From NCBI GenBank assembly GCA_031549285.1, contig JAVBPZ010000003.1:122348-186347 (forward strand): 64,000 nt of DNA, in the 5' to 3' direction. Source of the stretch: JAAYCI01 sp031549285 (GTDB lineage Bacteria; Bacillota; Clostridia; Oscillospirales; Ruminococcaceae). Each line of letters begins with the position of its first letter. Position 1 is the first letter of the stretch. Below the pieces are notes generated by a model. That model made no database searches and was not told the origin of the DNA. It saw nothing but the letters and a program-made list of their open reading frames with translations. The translations under genes and the position numbers were made by a program. Positions 33,226-42,451 of the stretch are shown here, in pieces.

Positions 33226-35055
33226 TCATTCCTCGCCGTCTATCTCGGTAAAGTCGGCGTCAATCACGTCGTCTCCGCTCACATTTTCCGCAGCGGTGGC
33301 ATCCTCGGCGGCACCCACGTCTCCGGTGTTCTGGTACACCTTGGTGCTCACTTCATACAGCTCTTTTTGCAGCTCTTCCTGCTTCGCCTTAATGGCATCC
33401 AGGTCGTCGCCTTCCAGCGCCTTTTTCAACGCATCCTTCTTTTCTGTCAGGCTGCCGCGCTCGCTTTCGCCAATCTTGTCGCCCAAATCCGCCACCGTTT
33501 TCTCGGTCTGGTACACCATCTGGTCGGCGGCGTTGCGCACTTCTATCTTGTCTTTTGCCTTGGCATCTTCCTCGGCATACCGCTCGGCATCCTTAATCGC
33601 CTTCTCCACGTCATCTTTGCTCATGTTGGTGGATGCGGTAATGGTAATGCTCTGCTCTTTTCCGGTACCCAGGTCCTTCGCCGACACCGCCACAATCCCG
33701 TTCGCGTCAATGTCAAACGTAACTTCTATCTGCGGCACGCCGCGCGGTGCGGGTGGAATCCCATCCAGATGGAAGGTCCCCAGTTTCTTGTTGTCTTTTG
33801 CCATCTCGCGTTCGCCCTGCAGCACGTTCACTTCCACGCTGGGCTGGTTGTCCGCCGCGGTGGAGAACACCTGGCTCTTTTTGGTCGGAATGGTGGTGTT
33901 GCGCTCAATAATCTTGGTGCACACGCCGCCCATGGTTTCAATGCCCAGCGACAGCGGGGTCACGTCCAGCAGCAGCAGGCCCTTCACGTCCCCGCCCAGC
34001 ACCCCGGCCTGAATCGCAGCGCCCAGCGCCACGCACTCGTCCGGGTTAATATCCTTGGACGGTTCCACCTTCATGTACTCTTTCACTGCTTCCTGCACCG
34101 CCGGAATACGGGTAGACCCGCCCACCAGCAGCACACGGTGCAAATCAGACGGTTTCAGCCCCGCGTCCTTAATGGCACGTTTCACCGGGCCCATGGTTTT
34201 TTCCACCAAATCGCCGGTCAGTTCATTGAATTTCGCGCGGGTCAGTGTGGTGTCCAGGTGCTTCGGCCCAGACGCATCCGCCGTAATAAACGGCAGGTTA
34301 ATCTGGGTACTGGTCACGCCGGACAGCTCCACTTTGGCTTTTTCTGCAGCTTCTTTCAGGCGTTGTGCCGCCATTTTGTCCGCCCGCAGGTCAATCCCAT
34401 TCTCTTTCTGGAACTCCTCCGCCAGCCAGTTAATCACCCGCTCGTCAAAGTCATCGCCGCCCAGCCGGGTGTCACCCGCGGTAGACAGCACCTCGGTCAC
34501 GCCATCGCCCATCTCAATGATAGACACGTCGAAGGTACCGCCGCCCAGGTCATACACCATAATCTTCTGGTCGGCTTCTTTGTCCACGCCATACGCCAGC
34601 GCCGCTGCCGTCGGCTCGTTGATAATCCTCTTTACATTCAGCCCTGCAATCGCGCCGGCATCCTTGGTCGCCTGCCGCTGGCTGTCGCTAAAGTACGCGG
34701 GCACCGTAATCACGGCGTCGGTCACCTTTTCGCCCAGGTAGCTTTCCGCGTCCGCCTTCAGCTTGGACAAAATCATCGCCGAAATTTCCTGCGGGGTATA
34801 CTTTTTCCCGTCAATCTCTTCTTTGTGGTTGGTGCCCATCTCGCGCTTAATCGAGGAAATGGTACGGTCCGGGTTGGTAATCGCCTGGCGTTTTGCCACC
34901 TGGCCCACCAGCCGTTCGCCATCTTTCGTAAACCCTACTACCGAGGGGGTCGTCCGCCCGCCTTCCGCGTTTGGAATCACCACCGCGTCGCCGCCTTCCA
35001 TCACGGCAATGCAGCTATTGGTTGTGCCCAGGTCAATACCTACTATTTTACTCAT
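33226..35055 (-). CDS. dnaK: Chaperone DnaK (Hsp70)
   Basis: Main cytoplasmic Hsp70 that binds unfolded peptides in an ATP-regulated cycle. It has 609 residues, typical for Firmicutes (shorter than in proteobacteria). The ATPase domain starts SKIVGIDLGTTNSC and has YDLGGGTFDVSI and VGGSTRIPAVQ. The linker/substrate domain carries LLDVTPLSLGIET. The lid and tail end DDVIDADFTEIDGEE, close to the usual EEVD-like acidic end. The start was set at 35055, with GGAG about 10 bases upstream, giving the standard N-terminus. HrcA-controlled operon. Confidence 0.98.
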   Translation of the reverse strand: MSKIVGIDLGTTNSCIAVMEGGDAVVIPNAEGGRTTPSVVGFTKDGERLVGQVAKRQAITNPDRTISSIKREMGTNHKEEIDGKKYTPQEISAMILSKLKADAESYLGEKVTDAVITVPAYFSDSQRQATKDAGAIAGLNVKRIINEPTAAALAYGVDKEADQKIMVYDLGGGTFDVSIIEMGDGVTEVLSTAGDTRLGGDDFDERVINWLAEEFQKENGIDLRADKMAAQRLKEAAEKAKVELSGVTSTQINLPFITADASGPKHLDTTLTRAKFNELTGDLVEKTMGPVKRAIKDAGLKPSDLHRVLLVGGSTRIPAVQEAVKEYMKVEPSKDINPDECVALGAAIQAGVLGGDVKGLLLLDVTPLSLGIETMGGVCTKIIERNTTIPTKKSQVFSTAADNQPSVEVNVLQGEREMAKDNKKLGTFHLDGIPPAPRGVPQIEVTFDIDANGIVAVSAKDLGTGKEQSITITASTNMSKDDVEKAIKDAERYAEEDAKAKDKIEVRNAADQMVYQTEKTVADLGDKIGESERGSLTEKKDALKKALEGDDLDAIKAKQEELQKELYEVSTKVYQNTGDVGAAEDATAAENVSGDDVIDADFTEIDGEE

Positions 35056-35184
35056 ATCGTTCATGCTCCTTTTGTCATTAAATAAACTAATATTTCGTTT
35101 ATCGTGTCTTTTCTGCAATATATTGTGTTGATTCTTTGCTCTGGCGCCAAAAATCAGCTACCGCACAAACCGTCCGGCAACCCC

Positions 35185-35763
35185 TCAGGGTGCCACCGCC
35201 ACCATCGCGTGGCGAATCACCTTGTCTCCCAGCATGTACCCTTTTTGTATCACCTGGGTCACGGTACCGCTCTCGGCGCCTTCGGCCGGCTGTTGCATCA
35301 CGGCGTTGTGCACCGCCGGGTCAAACGGCTGGCCCATCGCCTCTATCTCACAAATGCCCAGTTTCTTAAATACCTCTTCGGCTTTTGCCAAAATCAGCAG
35401 CACGCCTTTTTTATACTCACCATCCGCGGTTTCGGCGTTGGCCGCCGCTTCCAGCGTGTCCAGCACCGGCAGCAGTTCCTGTACCGCGTGTCCGGCCCCA
35501 TCGTTAAAGGCCCCCGCGTTTTCTTTCTGGCTGCGCTTACGGTAGTTTTCATACTCTGCCGCGGTACGTAGCAGCGTTTCTTTCAGTTCACTGTTCTTTT
35601 TTTTCTCGTCGCTCAGCTGTTCTTCCAGCGCGGCCACTTTGGCGTTGCCGGCAGCAGCATCTTCCCTCGTTTTTTTGCTGTGCTCTGCTTCTGTCTTTTT
35701 TCCAGGCCGCTCTTTGGCCTCGTCCGGCGTTGCCACCGGCTTTTTCTCATCCTGGCTGGTCAC
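35185..35763 (-). CDS. grpE: Nucleotide exchange factor GrpE
   Basis: Drives ADP release from DnaK. It has 192 residues. A disordered, charged N-terminus of about 45 residues is followed by a long coiled coil (ALEEQLSDEKKKNSELKETL), then AAEYENYRKRSQKE, the conserved LLPVLDTLEAA, and a C-terminal beta domain PFDPAVHNAVMQQP, then VTQVIQKGYMLGDKVIRHA. Second gene of the hrcA operon, 64 bases after hrcA. Confidence 0.96.
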   Translation of the reverse strand: MTSQDEKKPVATPDEAKERPGKKTEAEHSKKTREDAAAGNAKVAALEEQLSDEKKKNSELKETLLRTAAEYENYRKRSQKENAGAFNDGAGHAVQELLPVLDTLEAAANAETADGEYKKGVLLILAKAEEVFKKLGICEIEAMGQPFDPAVHNAVMQQPAEGAESGTVTQVIQKGYMLGDKVIRHAMVAVAP

Positions 35764-35827
35764 CTATCATGACCTCCTTTGTACGCAATATTTGTGGCGC
35801 GGTGCAGCACGCACCTCTTCGCCCGTG

Positions 35828-36859
35828 TTATGTGGAATGTGCAAACCCGCTCATGCTGCGCCCCAGCAGGGTACTGAAATATTCCAGCCGCGGTATCACT
35901 TCACCAAACCGCATCCGCGCGGGGCCTGCCACCGCCAAAGCGCCGGTCAACCCGCCACCCGCCACATACCGGTGCGCCAAAAAACACACACCCGGCACCG
36001 GCTTTTCCGGAATCTCATCGCCAAACAAAATCATGGTGTGGTCGCTCCGGGGATGAATCAGGGCATCCACCCGCTCCGGATCATTAAACAGATCCATCAT
36101 CGCCCGCAGGCTTCGCTCCATGTCCGGTCCTTCCAGCAAATGCTGTTGCCCTTCCAAAAAGGTTGCGGGTGTTCCGGTCTCTTCCAGCAGCGTCAGCGCC
36201 GCCGATACCACCGGCCAGCACCGGGATCCTCCCGCGCCCAGGTGGTTCAGCATCTGCTGCACCAAACTGCCGGAAACATCCGCCGCCGCCACAAAGCACA
36301 AATACCGGTTCAGTGTCTCTGCCATACCGGCTCTGTCCTTTTCACTCAGCTCAAAGTCCACTTTTGCCACCCGGGTGCGCACGCCGCCGGCCGCCGTTAC
36401 CGCCAGCACCGCGGCGGTATACCGCCCCACCTGTATCACCTCAAAATGCGCAATACACATATCCTGCGCGCGCGGGGTACTCGCCAGTATGGCATATCCC
36501 AACAGGTCAGACAGCTTTTTTGCTGCCTCCTGCACCAGCTTTTCCGGGTCATAGTCCAGTTCCTCAAACGCCTTGTCCAGCACTTCCCGGTCCCCGGGTG
36601 CCAGGCGGGCCGCCGGGTCCAGCAGATGGTCCACGTAGTACCGGTACCCCGCTGTGGTGGGCACACGCCCCGCCGAGGTATGCGGCTGCTCCAGCAGGCC
36701 CAGCCTGGTCAGCGCCGCCATCTCGTTGCGCAGCGTGGCAGAGGACACCGCCATGTTAAAGTACCGGCTCAGCAGGTGCGAGCCCACCGGTTCGCCACCG
36801 GTCGCATACAGGGAGACTATCGCCGTCAGAATGCGTTGTTTCCGGTCATCTATCGCCAC
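35828..36859 (-). CDS. hrcA: Heat-inducible transcription repressor HrcA
   Basis: Binds CIRCE and represses the chaperone operon; its folding depends on GroEL. The N-terminal winged helix has DDRKQRILTAIVSLYATG, then EPVGSHLLSRYF, SSATLRNEMAALTRLGLLEQPHTSAGR, and a GAF-like middle domain; total 343 residues. The start was moved to GTG at 36859 with GGGAG 9 bases upstream, because the longest frame (36892) begins inside the CIRCE operator and the shorter protein matches the family N-terminus. First gene of hrcA-grpE-dnaK-dnaJ. Confidence 0.95.
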   Translation of the reverse strand: MAIDDRKQRILTAIVSLYATGGEPVGSHLLSRYFNMAVSSATLRNEMAALTRLGLLEQPHTSAGRVPTTAGYRYYVDHLLDPAARLAPGDREVLDKAFEELDYDPEKLVQEAAKKLSDLLGYAILASTPRAQDMCIAHFEVIQVGRYTAAVLAVTAAGGVRTRVAKVDFELSEKDRAGMAETLNRYLCFVAAADVSGSLVQQMLNHLGAGGSRCWPVVSAALTLLEETGTPATFLEGQQHLLEGPDMERSLRAMMDLFNDPERVDALIHPRSDHTMILFGDEIPEKPVPGVCFLAHRYVAGGGLTGALAVAGPARMRFGEVIPRLEYFSTLLGRSMSGFAHST

Positions 36860-36885
36860 TGGCCACGGCTCCCTTCGTTTTACCT

Positions 36886-36912
36886 TTAGCACTCTGTCGC
36901 TTTGAGTGCTAA
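36886..36912. promoter_or_regulatory. CIRCE operator (HrcA binding site)
   Basis: Exact consensus: TTAGCACTC, 9-base spacer, GAGTGCTAA. It lies between the promoter and the GTG of hrcA, so the HrcA protein represses its own operon. Confidence 0.97.
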
Positions 36913-36916
36913 TACT

Positions 36917-36944
36917 ATTTTACAACACTTTCAGAATATGTCAA
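36917..36944 (-). promoter_or_regulatory. Promoter of the hrcA operon
   Basis: Minus strand: perfect -35 TTGACA (36944-36939), a 16-bp spacer and TAAAAT (36922-36917), immediately upstream of CIRCE. It is a vegetative-type promoter, as expected for CIRCE control. Confidence 0.8.
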
Positions 36945-37140
36945 GTGCTGTGCACAAAATTTTTATTCTTTTCACAGTATATCCATCTCCACGGCGAAAT
37001 CCGCGCAAAAAAAGCAGCGCCTCCGCCGCGCCGTGCGCGGAATAGCGCCGCAACTTTTCCATCCTGCCCCTATGTGTTTCCCGGCCACACGCCCCAGCAC
37101 CAGCACACATTTTTGCCGCGGCGTGCCACCCCGCCTCACT

Positions 37141-37707
37141 TCAGCCGGTCCCCAGCAGCCCCAGCTCCGCCGCATGCGGGCGCATACCTTCCATGCAAAT
37201 GCCCATCACATCCCCCAGCTCCATCCCCAGCATCTCCACGCCCTGCAAAATCACGCCGCGGTCTATTTTCGCGGCAAACGCCTTGTCCTTAAACTTCTTT
37301 TTCACGCTCTTCACTTCCATCTCGCTTATGCCGCCCGGCCGCATCTTGGCGGTCGCGGAAATCAGCCCGGTCAGCTCATCCACCGCAAACAGGCTTTTTT
37401 CCATTTTGCTCTGCGGCTCCACCTCGCTGCAAATCCCATACCCGTGCGACAAAATTGCACGCACGCTTTCCGCGTCCACGCCCGCCTCTATCAGCGGTTT
37501 CTCGGTATGGCGCAGGTGCTCTTCGGGGTGCTGCTGGTAATCATAATCATGCAGTAGCCCCACCGCCCGCCAGTACGCTTCGTCCTCGCCAAAATGTTTC
37601 GCCATCGCGCCCATTGCGGCGCTCACCGCCAGCGCATGCTGCAGCAAATGCTTCTCGCTGGTGGTTTCTTCCAGCAGCTGCCGCGCCCTTTCGCCTGTCA
37701 ATTGCAT
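37141..37707 (-). CDS. HD domain-containing hydrolase-like protein
   Basis: A 188-residue protein with a compact HD fold. The HD motif is GLLHDYDYQQHPEEHLRHTE (His-Asp with further His ligands) and a preceding H is in LLQHALAVS. ILSHGYGICSE gives another histidine. The C-terminal part has LFAVDELTGLISATAKMRPG, a segment shared by many short clostridial HD proteins of the phosphohydrolase type. Substrate unknown. GGAGG precedes the ATG. It is monocistronic or stands alone between hrcA and the divergent ade gene. Confidence 0.82.
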   Translation of the reverse strand: MQLTGERARQLLEETTSEKHLLQHALAVSAAMGAMAKHFGEDEAYWRAVGLLHDYDYQQHPEEHLRHTEKPLIEAGVDAESVRAILSHGYGICSEVEPQSKMEKSLFAVDELTGLISATAKMRPGGISEMEVKSVKKKFKDKAFAAKIDRGVILQGVEMLGMELGDVMGICMEGMRPHAAELGLLGTG

Positions 37708-37857
37708 CCCACATCCTCCTCAATCCTTCGCCGCGCCCATCCACCGCAGGCTACCCCAATCCTCAGCATAATGGTATACTACATTTAATAAATTATAATA
37801 CAAACTCTCTCCTATGCCAACCGGCCCATCCCGGCGAATACAACCATGGAGGACGCC

Positions 37858-39570
37858 ATGAAAAACCCAAAGCGCCTGATACAGGTCGCCGCCGGCCGTG
37901 CTCCGGCGGACCTCGTTTTGAAAAACGCAAATGTCGTACATGTTTTCACCGGCGAAATCCTGCCCGGCGACGTCGCCATCGTGGACGGCACCATCGCTGG
38001 TGTCGGCAGCTACAGCGGCGCGCAAGAAATAGACTGTACCGGCCGCTTTGTCTGCCCCGGTTTCATAGACGCGCACCTGCACATCGAAAGCAGCATGGTG
38101 CTCCCGCCGCAGCTGGTGCGCGCGGTGCTGCCCTCCGGCACCACCACCCTCATTGCCGACCCGCACGAAATCGTCAACGTCTGCGGCCGGGACGGCATGC
38201 GCTTCATGTTGCAGCAAAGCGCCGGCCTCCCCTGCAACATTTTCTACATGCTCCCTTCCAGCGTCCCCGCCACCCTGTTCGAAACCGCCGGCGGCAGCTT
38301 CACCGCCGCCGACATTGCCTCCTTCACCGGCAACGAACAGGTGCTGGGCCTGGGCGAAGTGATGTGCTTTCCGGATGTCATCTCCGGCGAAGGGGCTATT
38401 TTCGAAAAATTTTCCGCCGCCGGTTCGGCCATCCTGGACGGCCATGCACCCGGCCTTTCCGGCAAAGACCTTGCCGCCTACGCAGCCGCCAACATCGCTA
38501 CCGAGCACGAGTGCACCACCTTCGCCGAGGCCGCAGAAAAAGCCCGCGCCGGTCTCGCCATCCTTGTGCGGGAGGGCAGCGCCGCACACAACCTTGCCGC
38601 CATCATCCAGGGGCTGGTACAAACCGGCATACCCACAAACAGGTTCCTTTTCTGCACCGATGACAAACACCTGGACGATATCTACCGCGATGGCCACATC
38701 CGCTGGAACATAAAGCTCGCCATCGAGCTCGGGCTGGATCCTGTCGCCGCCATCCGCATGGCCAGCTGGAACACCGCGCAGGTCTACCGCCTGCCGCATC
38801 TGGGTGCCATAGCGCCCGGCTACCGCGCCGACCTTGTCCTGCTGCGCAACCTACGGCAGGTCGAGGTAGACATGGTTTTCAAGGACGGCATCCCCGCCAA
38901 AGAATGCCTGGAACAAATAGACCGGCGCCCACCGCCTTCGCCAGACAGCCCCATCTTCCACACCGTACACATCCCCCCGGTTTCGGCGGCGGATTTTTCC
39001 CTGCCGGTTTCCGGCCCCGCCCATGTCATAGAGCTGGTTCCCTTCCAGCTCACCACCCGCCATCTGGTGGAGGAAATTCCCGCCACAGACGGTTTCTTCC
39101 AACCAAACGCGCAGTATACAAAACTCTGCGTCATCGAACGTCATGGCAAAAACGGCAACATCGCCGTTGCCCCGCTGAAAGGTTACGGCCTTACCGGCGG
39201 CGCCATCGCCACCACCGTGGCGCACGACAGCCACAACATCATCGCCGCCGGCGACAGTGACGCCGACATCGCCCTGGCGGTAAATCGCCTGCGGGACATC
39301 GGGGGCGGTTATGTCCTGGTGCAAAACGGCGCCATTGCGGGCGAGGTCCCTCTCGCCGCCGCCGGCCTCATGAGCACCCAGCCGGCCGAAACGGTACAGC
39401 GCGCCACTGGGGATATCATCGCCAAAGCCACCGCCATGGGCACTCCCTATTACGTCGACCCCTTTACCACCCTGTCCTTCCTGGCCCTGCCGGTCATTCC
39501 TTCCCTCCGCCTCACCGACCAGGGCCTCTTCGATGTGGATCAGTTCCAAATTATTCCCCGCACGCCATAA
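37858..39570 (+). CDS. ade: Adenine deaminase
   Basis: Converts adenine to hypoxanthine and ammonia (purine salvage). A metal-dependent amidohydrolase of 570 residues, full length for the family. The barrel has PGFIDAHLHIESSM with the metal-binding HxH, TTTLIADPHEIVNV, a central LGLGEVMCFPDV, and the DGHAPG segment. The C-terminal part has the ade-type GGAIATTVAHDSHNIIAAG. The start was set at the second ATG (37858), because GGAGG lies 5 bases before it; the first ATG at 37846 overlaps that site. No purine riboswitch was seen upstream. Confidence 0.95.
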   Translation: MKNPKRLIQVAAGRAPADLVLKNANVVHVFTGEILPGDVAIVDGTIAGVGSYSGAQEIDCTGRFVCPGFIDAHLHIESSMVLPPQLVRAVLPSGTTTLIADPHEIVNVCGRDGMRFMLQQSAGLPCNIFYMLPSSVPATLFETAGGSFTAADIASFTGNEQVLGLGEVMCFPDVISGEGAIFEKFSAAGSAILDGHAPGLSGKDLAAYAAANIATEHECTTFAEAAEKARAGLAILVREGSAAHNLAAIIQGLVQTGIPTNRFLFCTDDKHLDDIYRDGHIRWNIKLAIELGLDPVAAIRMASWNTAQVYRLPHLGAIAPGYRADLVLLRNLRQVEVDMVFKDGIPAKECLEQIDRRPPPSPDSPIFHTVHIPPVSAADFSLPVSGPAHVIELVPFQLTTRHLVEEIPATDGFFQPNAQYTKLCVIERHGKNGNIAVAPLKGYGLTGGAIATTVAHDSHNIIAAGDSDADIALAVNRLRDIGGGYVLVQNGAIAGEVPLAAAGLMSTQPAETVQRATGDIIAKATAMGTPYYVDPFTTLSFLALPVIPSLRLTDQGLFDVDQFQIIPRTP

Positions 39571-39597
39571 AAAAACAGCGCCGGAAACCCAGCGCTG
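39569..39597 (-). terminator. Terminator of folT, overlapping the ade stop codon
   Basis: Minus strand hairpin CAGCGC-TGGGTTTCCG-GCGCTG followed by seven T residues, 75 bases after the folT stop. Confidence 0.8.
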
Positions 39598-39671
39598 GCA
39601 GATGCTTCACTTCCCTATGCTTTATGGGTCACAAATGCAACCAACCCAACCCTCCAGCGGCATCCGTCCCC

Positions 39672-40235
39672 TTACCCCCGCACCAAATACCGCTTCTGCT
39701 TCTCGGTCACCCGCATCAGCATATACATCGCCGCAATATACAGCGGCAGCGCCACCGCATTGGTGGGTATCCGCGAAACCAGCAGCGCTAAATAGGTCCC
39801 GCCATACATCAGCCGCAGCCAAAACGGATTGATGAATATATTCACCACCAGCACACAGGTGGCGGCCGCACCAGCTACCCGCCACAGCCGCACCGGCTGC
39901 CGCCACAGCCACAACCCACAAATGAACCCGTTCAAAAAGGCGTTCAGCGTAAACCCAAAGAAATACGGCCCGGTGGGGTTCAGCAAAAACCCTAAAATAT
40001 CTATCAAAACACCCACCATTCCGCCCATCACCGGCCCATACAAATACGCCGCCATGGCTATCGCCACAAACGAAAACCCTACCCGCAGGGTAACTGTCAG
40101 CGGTAGCGTGTACACCTTCAGCACAATGCCCACCGCCACCAACAGACCACACCCTACCAGCGCGCGCACGTCTTTAAACATCCCCACAGCGCCGGCCGCA
40201 TACTCACGTACCTGTCCCTTTTTTTCTTGCTGCAT
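39672..40235 (-). CDS. folT: Folate ECF transporter S component
   Basis: Membrane S component for folate uptake, using shared ECF ATPases elsewhere in the genome. It has 187 residues and about six hydrophobic helices. The soluble N-terminus MQQEKKGQVREYAAGAVGMF precedes the first helix. Conserved features are VTLRVGFSFVAIAMAAYLYGPVMG, then LIDILGFLLNPTGPYFFGFTLNA. The start was moved to 40235, where GGGGAG lies 7 bases upstream. A THF riboswitch in the leader supports folate as substrate. Confidence 0.9.
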   Translation of the reverse strand: MQQEKKGQVREYAAGAVGMFKDVRALVGCGLLVAVGIVLKVYTLPLTVTLRVGFSFVAIAMAAYLYGPVMGGMVGVLIDILGFLLNPTGPYFFGFTLNAFLNGFICGLWLWRQPVRLWRVAGAAATCVLVVNIFINPFWLRLMYGGTYLALLVSRIPTNAVALPLYIAAMYMLMRVTEKQKRYLVRG

Positions 40236-40359
40236 CAAAAAACTCCCCTTTCCATGGCTGGAGCAGCATCCCAAACTTATGCCGGCCGTTCGCCGGTTCT
40301 CGTTTGTCGGCTTGCTCTCTTTCTACGAGCGCCACAAAAAGAGGATGCAAACATCTTCA

Positions 40360-40475
40360 TGCAGCAGCGGGATGCAAGGCACGCACCGCAAGCGGTCTTT
40401 TTCCGCTTTTCGTCCGCTCCACAACTCCCCGTTGGAACGGCACTTAACGCACACACCTTTACTCTGCCTCATCGC
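40360..40475 (-). ncRNA. Tetrahydrofolate (THF) riboswitch
   Basis: Minus-strand leader of folT. It contains the hallmark GCGTTAAGTG (40450-40441), a CGAAAAGCGG...CCGC hairpin with GCGGTGCGTG and the conserved TTGCATCC (40377-40370) before the closing stem (GCAG/CTGC). A second TTTGCATCCTC followed by TTTTT lies 20-30 bases downstream (40353-40334) and can form a weak hairpin, perhaps a regulated terminator. Folate-dependent control of folT is expected. Confidence 0.85.
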
Positions 40476-40605
40476 ACCGCGCGGTACACCGCGCACTGCG
40501 CATAGCTCTGTTTATCAGTATACACCGCTTTTCTTTGTTTGTACATATCCTTAATAAGTACCCACGCCCGCATTCGCGGGAGGAAATCGAAGGAGGACGC
40601 ATCCC

Positions 40606-42309
40606 TTGAAATTCCATGAAATGCCCTATACCCGCCCAAACATCGACCTTGCCGCGGCCGAAATCACCCAGCTGCAGCAACAGGTGGCCACCGCCACCGA
40701 TGCTCCGGCCCTGCTTTCCGCCTACCGGCAGCTCTGCGCCCTGCTGGATGACGCCAACACCCAGGGCACCATCGCGTCCATCCGCCACACCGTGGACACC
40801 CAGGATGAATTTTATAACGCTGAAAACGACTACTTCGACGAAAAAAGCCCCATCCTCGCTGACAAAGTGCTTTGCTTCTACCGCGCGGTGCTTTCGTCGC
40901 CGCACCACCATATTCTCACGCAGCACTACGGCCCCATTCTACTGGAAAAAATGTCGCTGGCCGTACGCTCCAGCCAGGAAAAACTCATTCCGTTGCAACA
41001 GGCGGAAAACGCCCTCGCCACCGCTTATGAAAAACTGTATGCCTCTGCGCGCATTCCTTTTGGCGGCCAAACCCTCACCGTGGCACAGCTGCAACCGTAT
41101 AAGCAAGACCCAAACCGTGCCACTCGCCGCGATGCTTTTTTCGCAGAAGGCAGCTTTTTTGACACACACCAGGACGAGCTGGACGAGCTTTTTACAAAAC
41201 TGGTCGAAAACCGCACCCAGCAGGCGCAGCTTATGGGCTATTCCTCCTTCACCCCGCTCGGGGATATCCGCATGGAACGCCTTGGCTACACCCGCGCCGA
41301 TATCACCGCCTGCCGGCGGGCGGTCCTGTCCGGCATCGTTCCAAACGCGGAAAAGCTCCTATCCATGCAGGCGCAGCGCCTCGGCATCACAGACTTTTGC
41401 TTTTATGATACCCCGCTGGTTTTCCCGGGCGGCAATCCTCTGCCAACAGGCACCCCAGAGGAAATTCTTGCCGCCGGCCAGCACATGTATCAAAATCTCT
41501 CTCCGGAAACCTCCGCCTTTATCACCTTCATGCTGGACAATGAGCTTTTCGATGTACTGGCAAAACCCGGCAAAGCCCCCGGCGGATACTGCACCTATAT
41601 CCCCGCATATAAAAGCCCCTTCATTTTCTCAAACTTTAACGGCACCGCCGGCGATGTGGACGTGCTCACCCATGAGGCCGGCCACGCCTTTGCCGCCTAT
41701 CTGGCCGCACAGCAAAATCTGCCGCCAGAATTGCGCAGCCCCGGCCTTGAAAGCTGTGAAATCCACTCCATGTCCATGGAGTTTCTCACCCAGGACTATC
41801 ACGCCGCCTTTTTTGGCGACGCCACCGACCACTATGCCATCTACCACGCGCAGGATGCGCTCACTTTCTTGCCCTACGGCTGCCAGGTGGATGAATTTCA
41901 GGAAACCATCTATAACCAGCCCCACCTCACCGCCGCACAGCGAAACGAACTCTGGCTGGAGCTGGAACACCGTTACCGTCCCTGGAACCATTTTGCCGAC
42001 ATCCCCTTCTACGGTCGCGGCGCCGGCTGGCAACGCCAGCTGCACATCTACGTCAGCCCGTTTTATTATATCGATTATGTCCTGGCCCAGTCGGTTGCGC
42101 TCTCCTTCTTCCTTGCACACAACGCAAACCCCGCAGACGCCTGGCGCCGCTATCTTGCGCTCACAGAAAAGGCCGGCTGCGCCACCTATGGCGACCTGGT
42201 ACACGCCGCCGGCTTCGAAACCCCATTCACGCCCGGCGCCATGCGGCAAACCGGCGATGCCATCTTCCGCTGGATCATCGCCCGCCTGGGCACTGCCGCT
42301 CCCGAATGA
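40606..42309 (+). CDS. M3 family oligoendopeptidase
   Basis: Cytoplasmic zinc peptidase that trims short peptides, 567 residues. The M3 signature is VLTHEAGHAFAAYLAAQQ (HEAGH) with the third ligand Glu in SPGLESCEIHSMSMEF. The helical N-terminal part and the C-terminal region (FPYGCQ-type segment, HYRPWNHFADIPFYGRGAG) match PepF-like oligopeptidases of Clostridia. The start is TTG at 40606 with GGAGG 9 bases before it; Met6 (40621) is an alternative. No signal peptide. Confidence 0.92.
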   Translation: MKFHEMPYTRPNIDLAAAEITQLQQQVATATDAPALLSAYRQLCALLDDANTQGTIASIRHTVDTQDEFYNAENDYFDEKSPILADKVLCFYRAVLSSPHHHILTQHYGPILLEKMSLAVRSSQEKLIPLQQAENALATAYEKLYASARIPFGGQTLTVAQLQPYKQDPNRATRRDAFFAEGSFFDTHQDELDELFTKLVENRTQQAQLMGYSSFTPLGDIRMERLGYTRADITACRRAVLSGIVPNAEKLLSMQAQRLGITDFCFYDTPLVFPGGNPLPTGTPEEILAAGQHMYQNLSPETSAFITFMLDNELFDVLAKPGKAPGGYCTYIPAYKSPFIFSNFNGTAGDVDVLTHEAGHAFAAYLAAQQNLPPELRSPGLESCEIHSMSMEFLTQDYHAAFFGDATDHYAIYHAQDALTFLPYGCQVDEFQETIYNQPHLTAAQRNELWLELEHRYRPWNHFADIPFYGRGAGWQRQLHIYVSPFYYIDYVLAQSVALSFFLAHNANPADAWRRYLALTEKAGCATYGDLVHAAGFETPFTPGAMRQTGDAIFRWIIARLGTAAPE

Positions 42310-42451
42310 AATAGCCACTCTTCCTCCACCTGGCACACAAAAAACATCCGCCGGCCGGCTTGCCTCAAACAAGCCCCCGGCGGATTTTTACATTTTCTCG
42401 ATTCCCTTATTTTGCCCCCGGCAACATCCAAACGCCAGCAGGTATTCGCTT

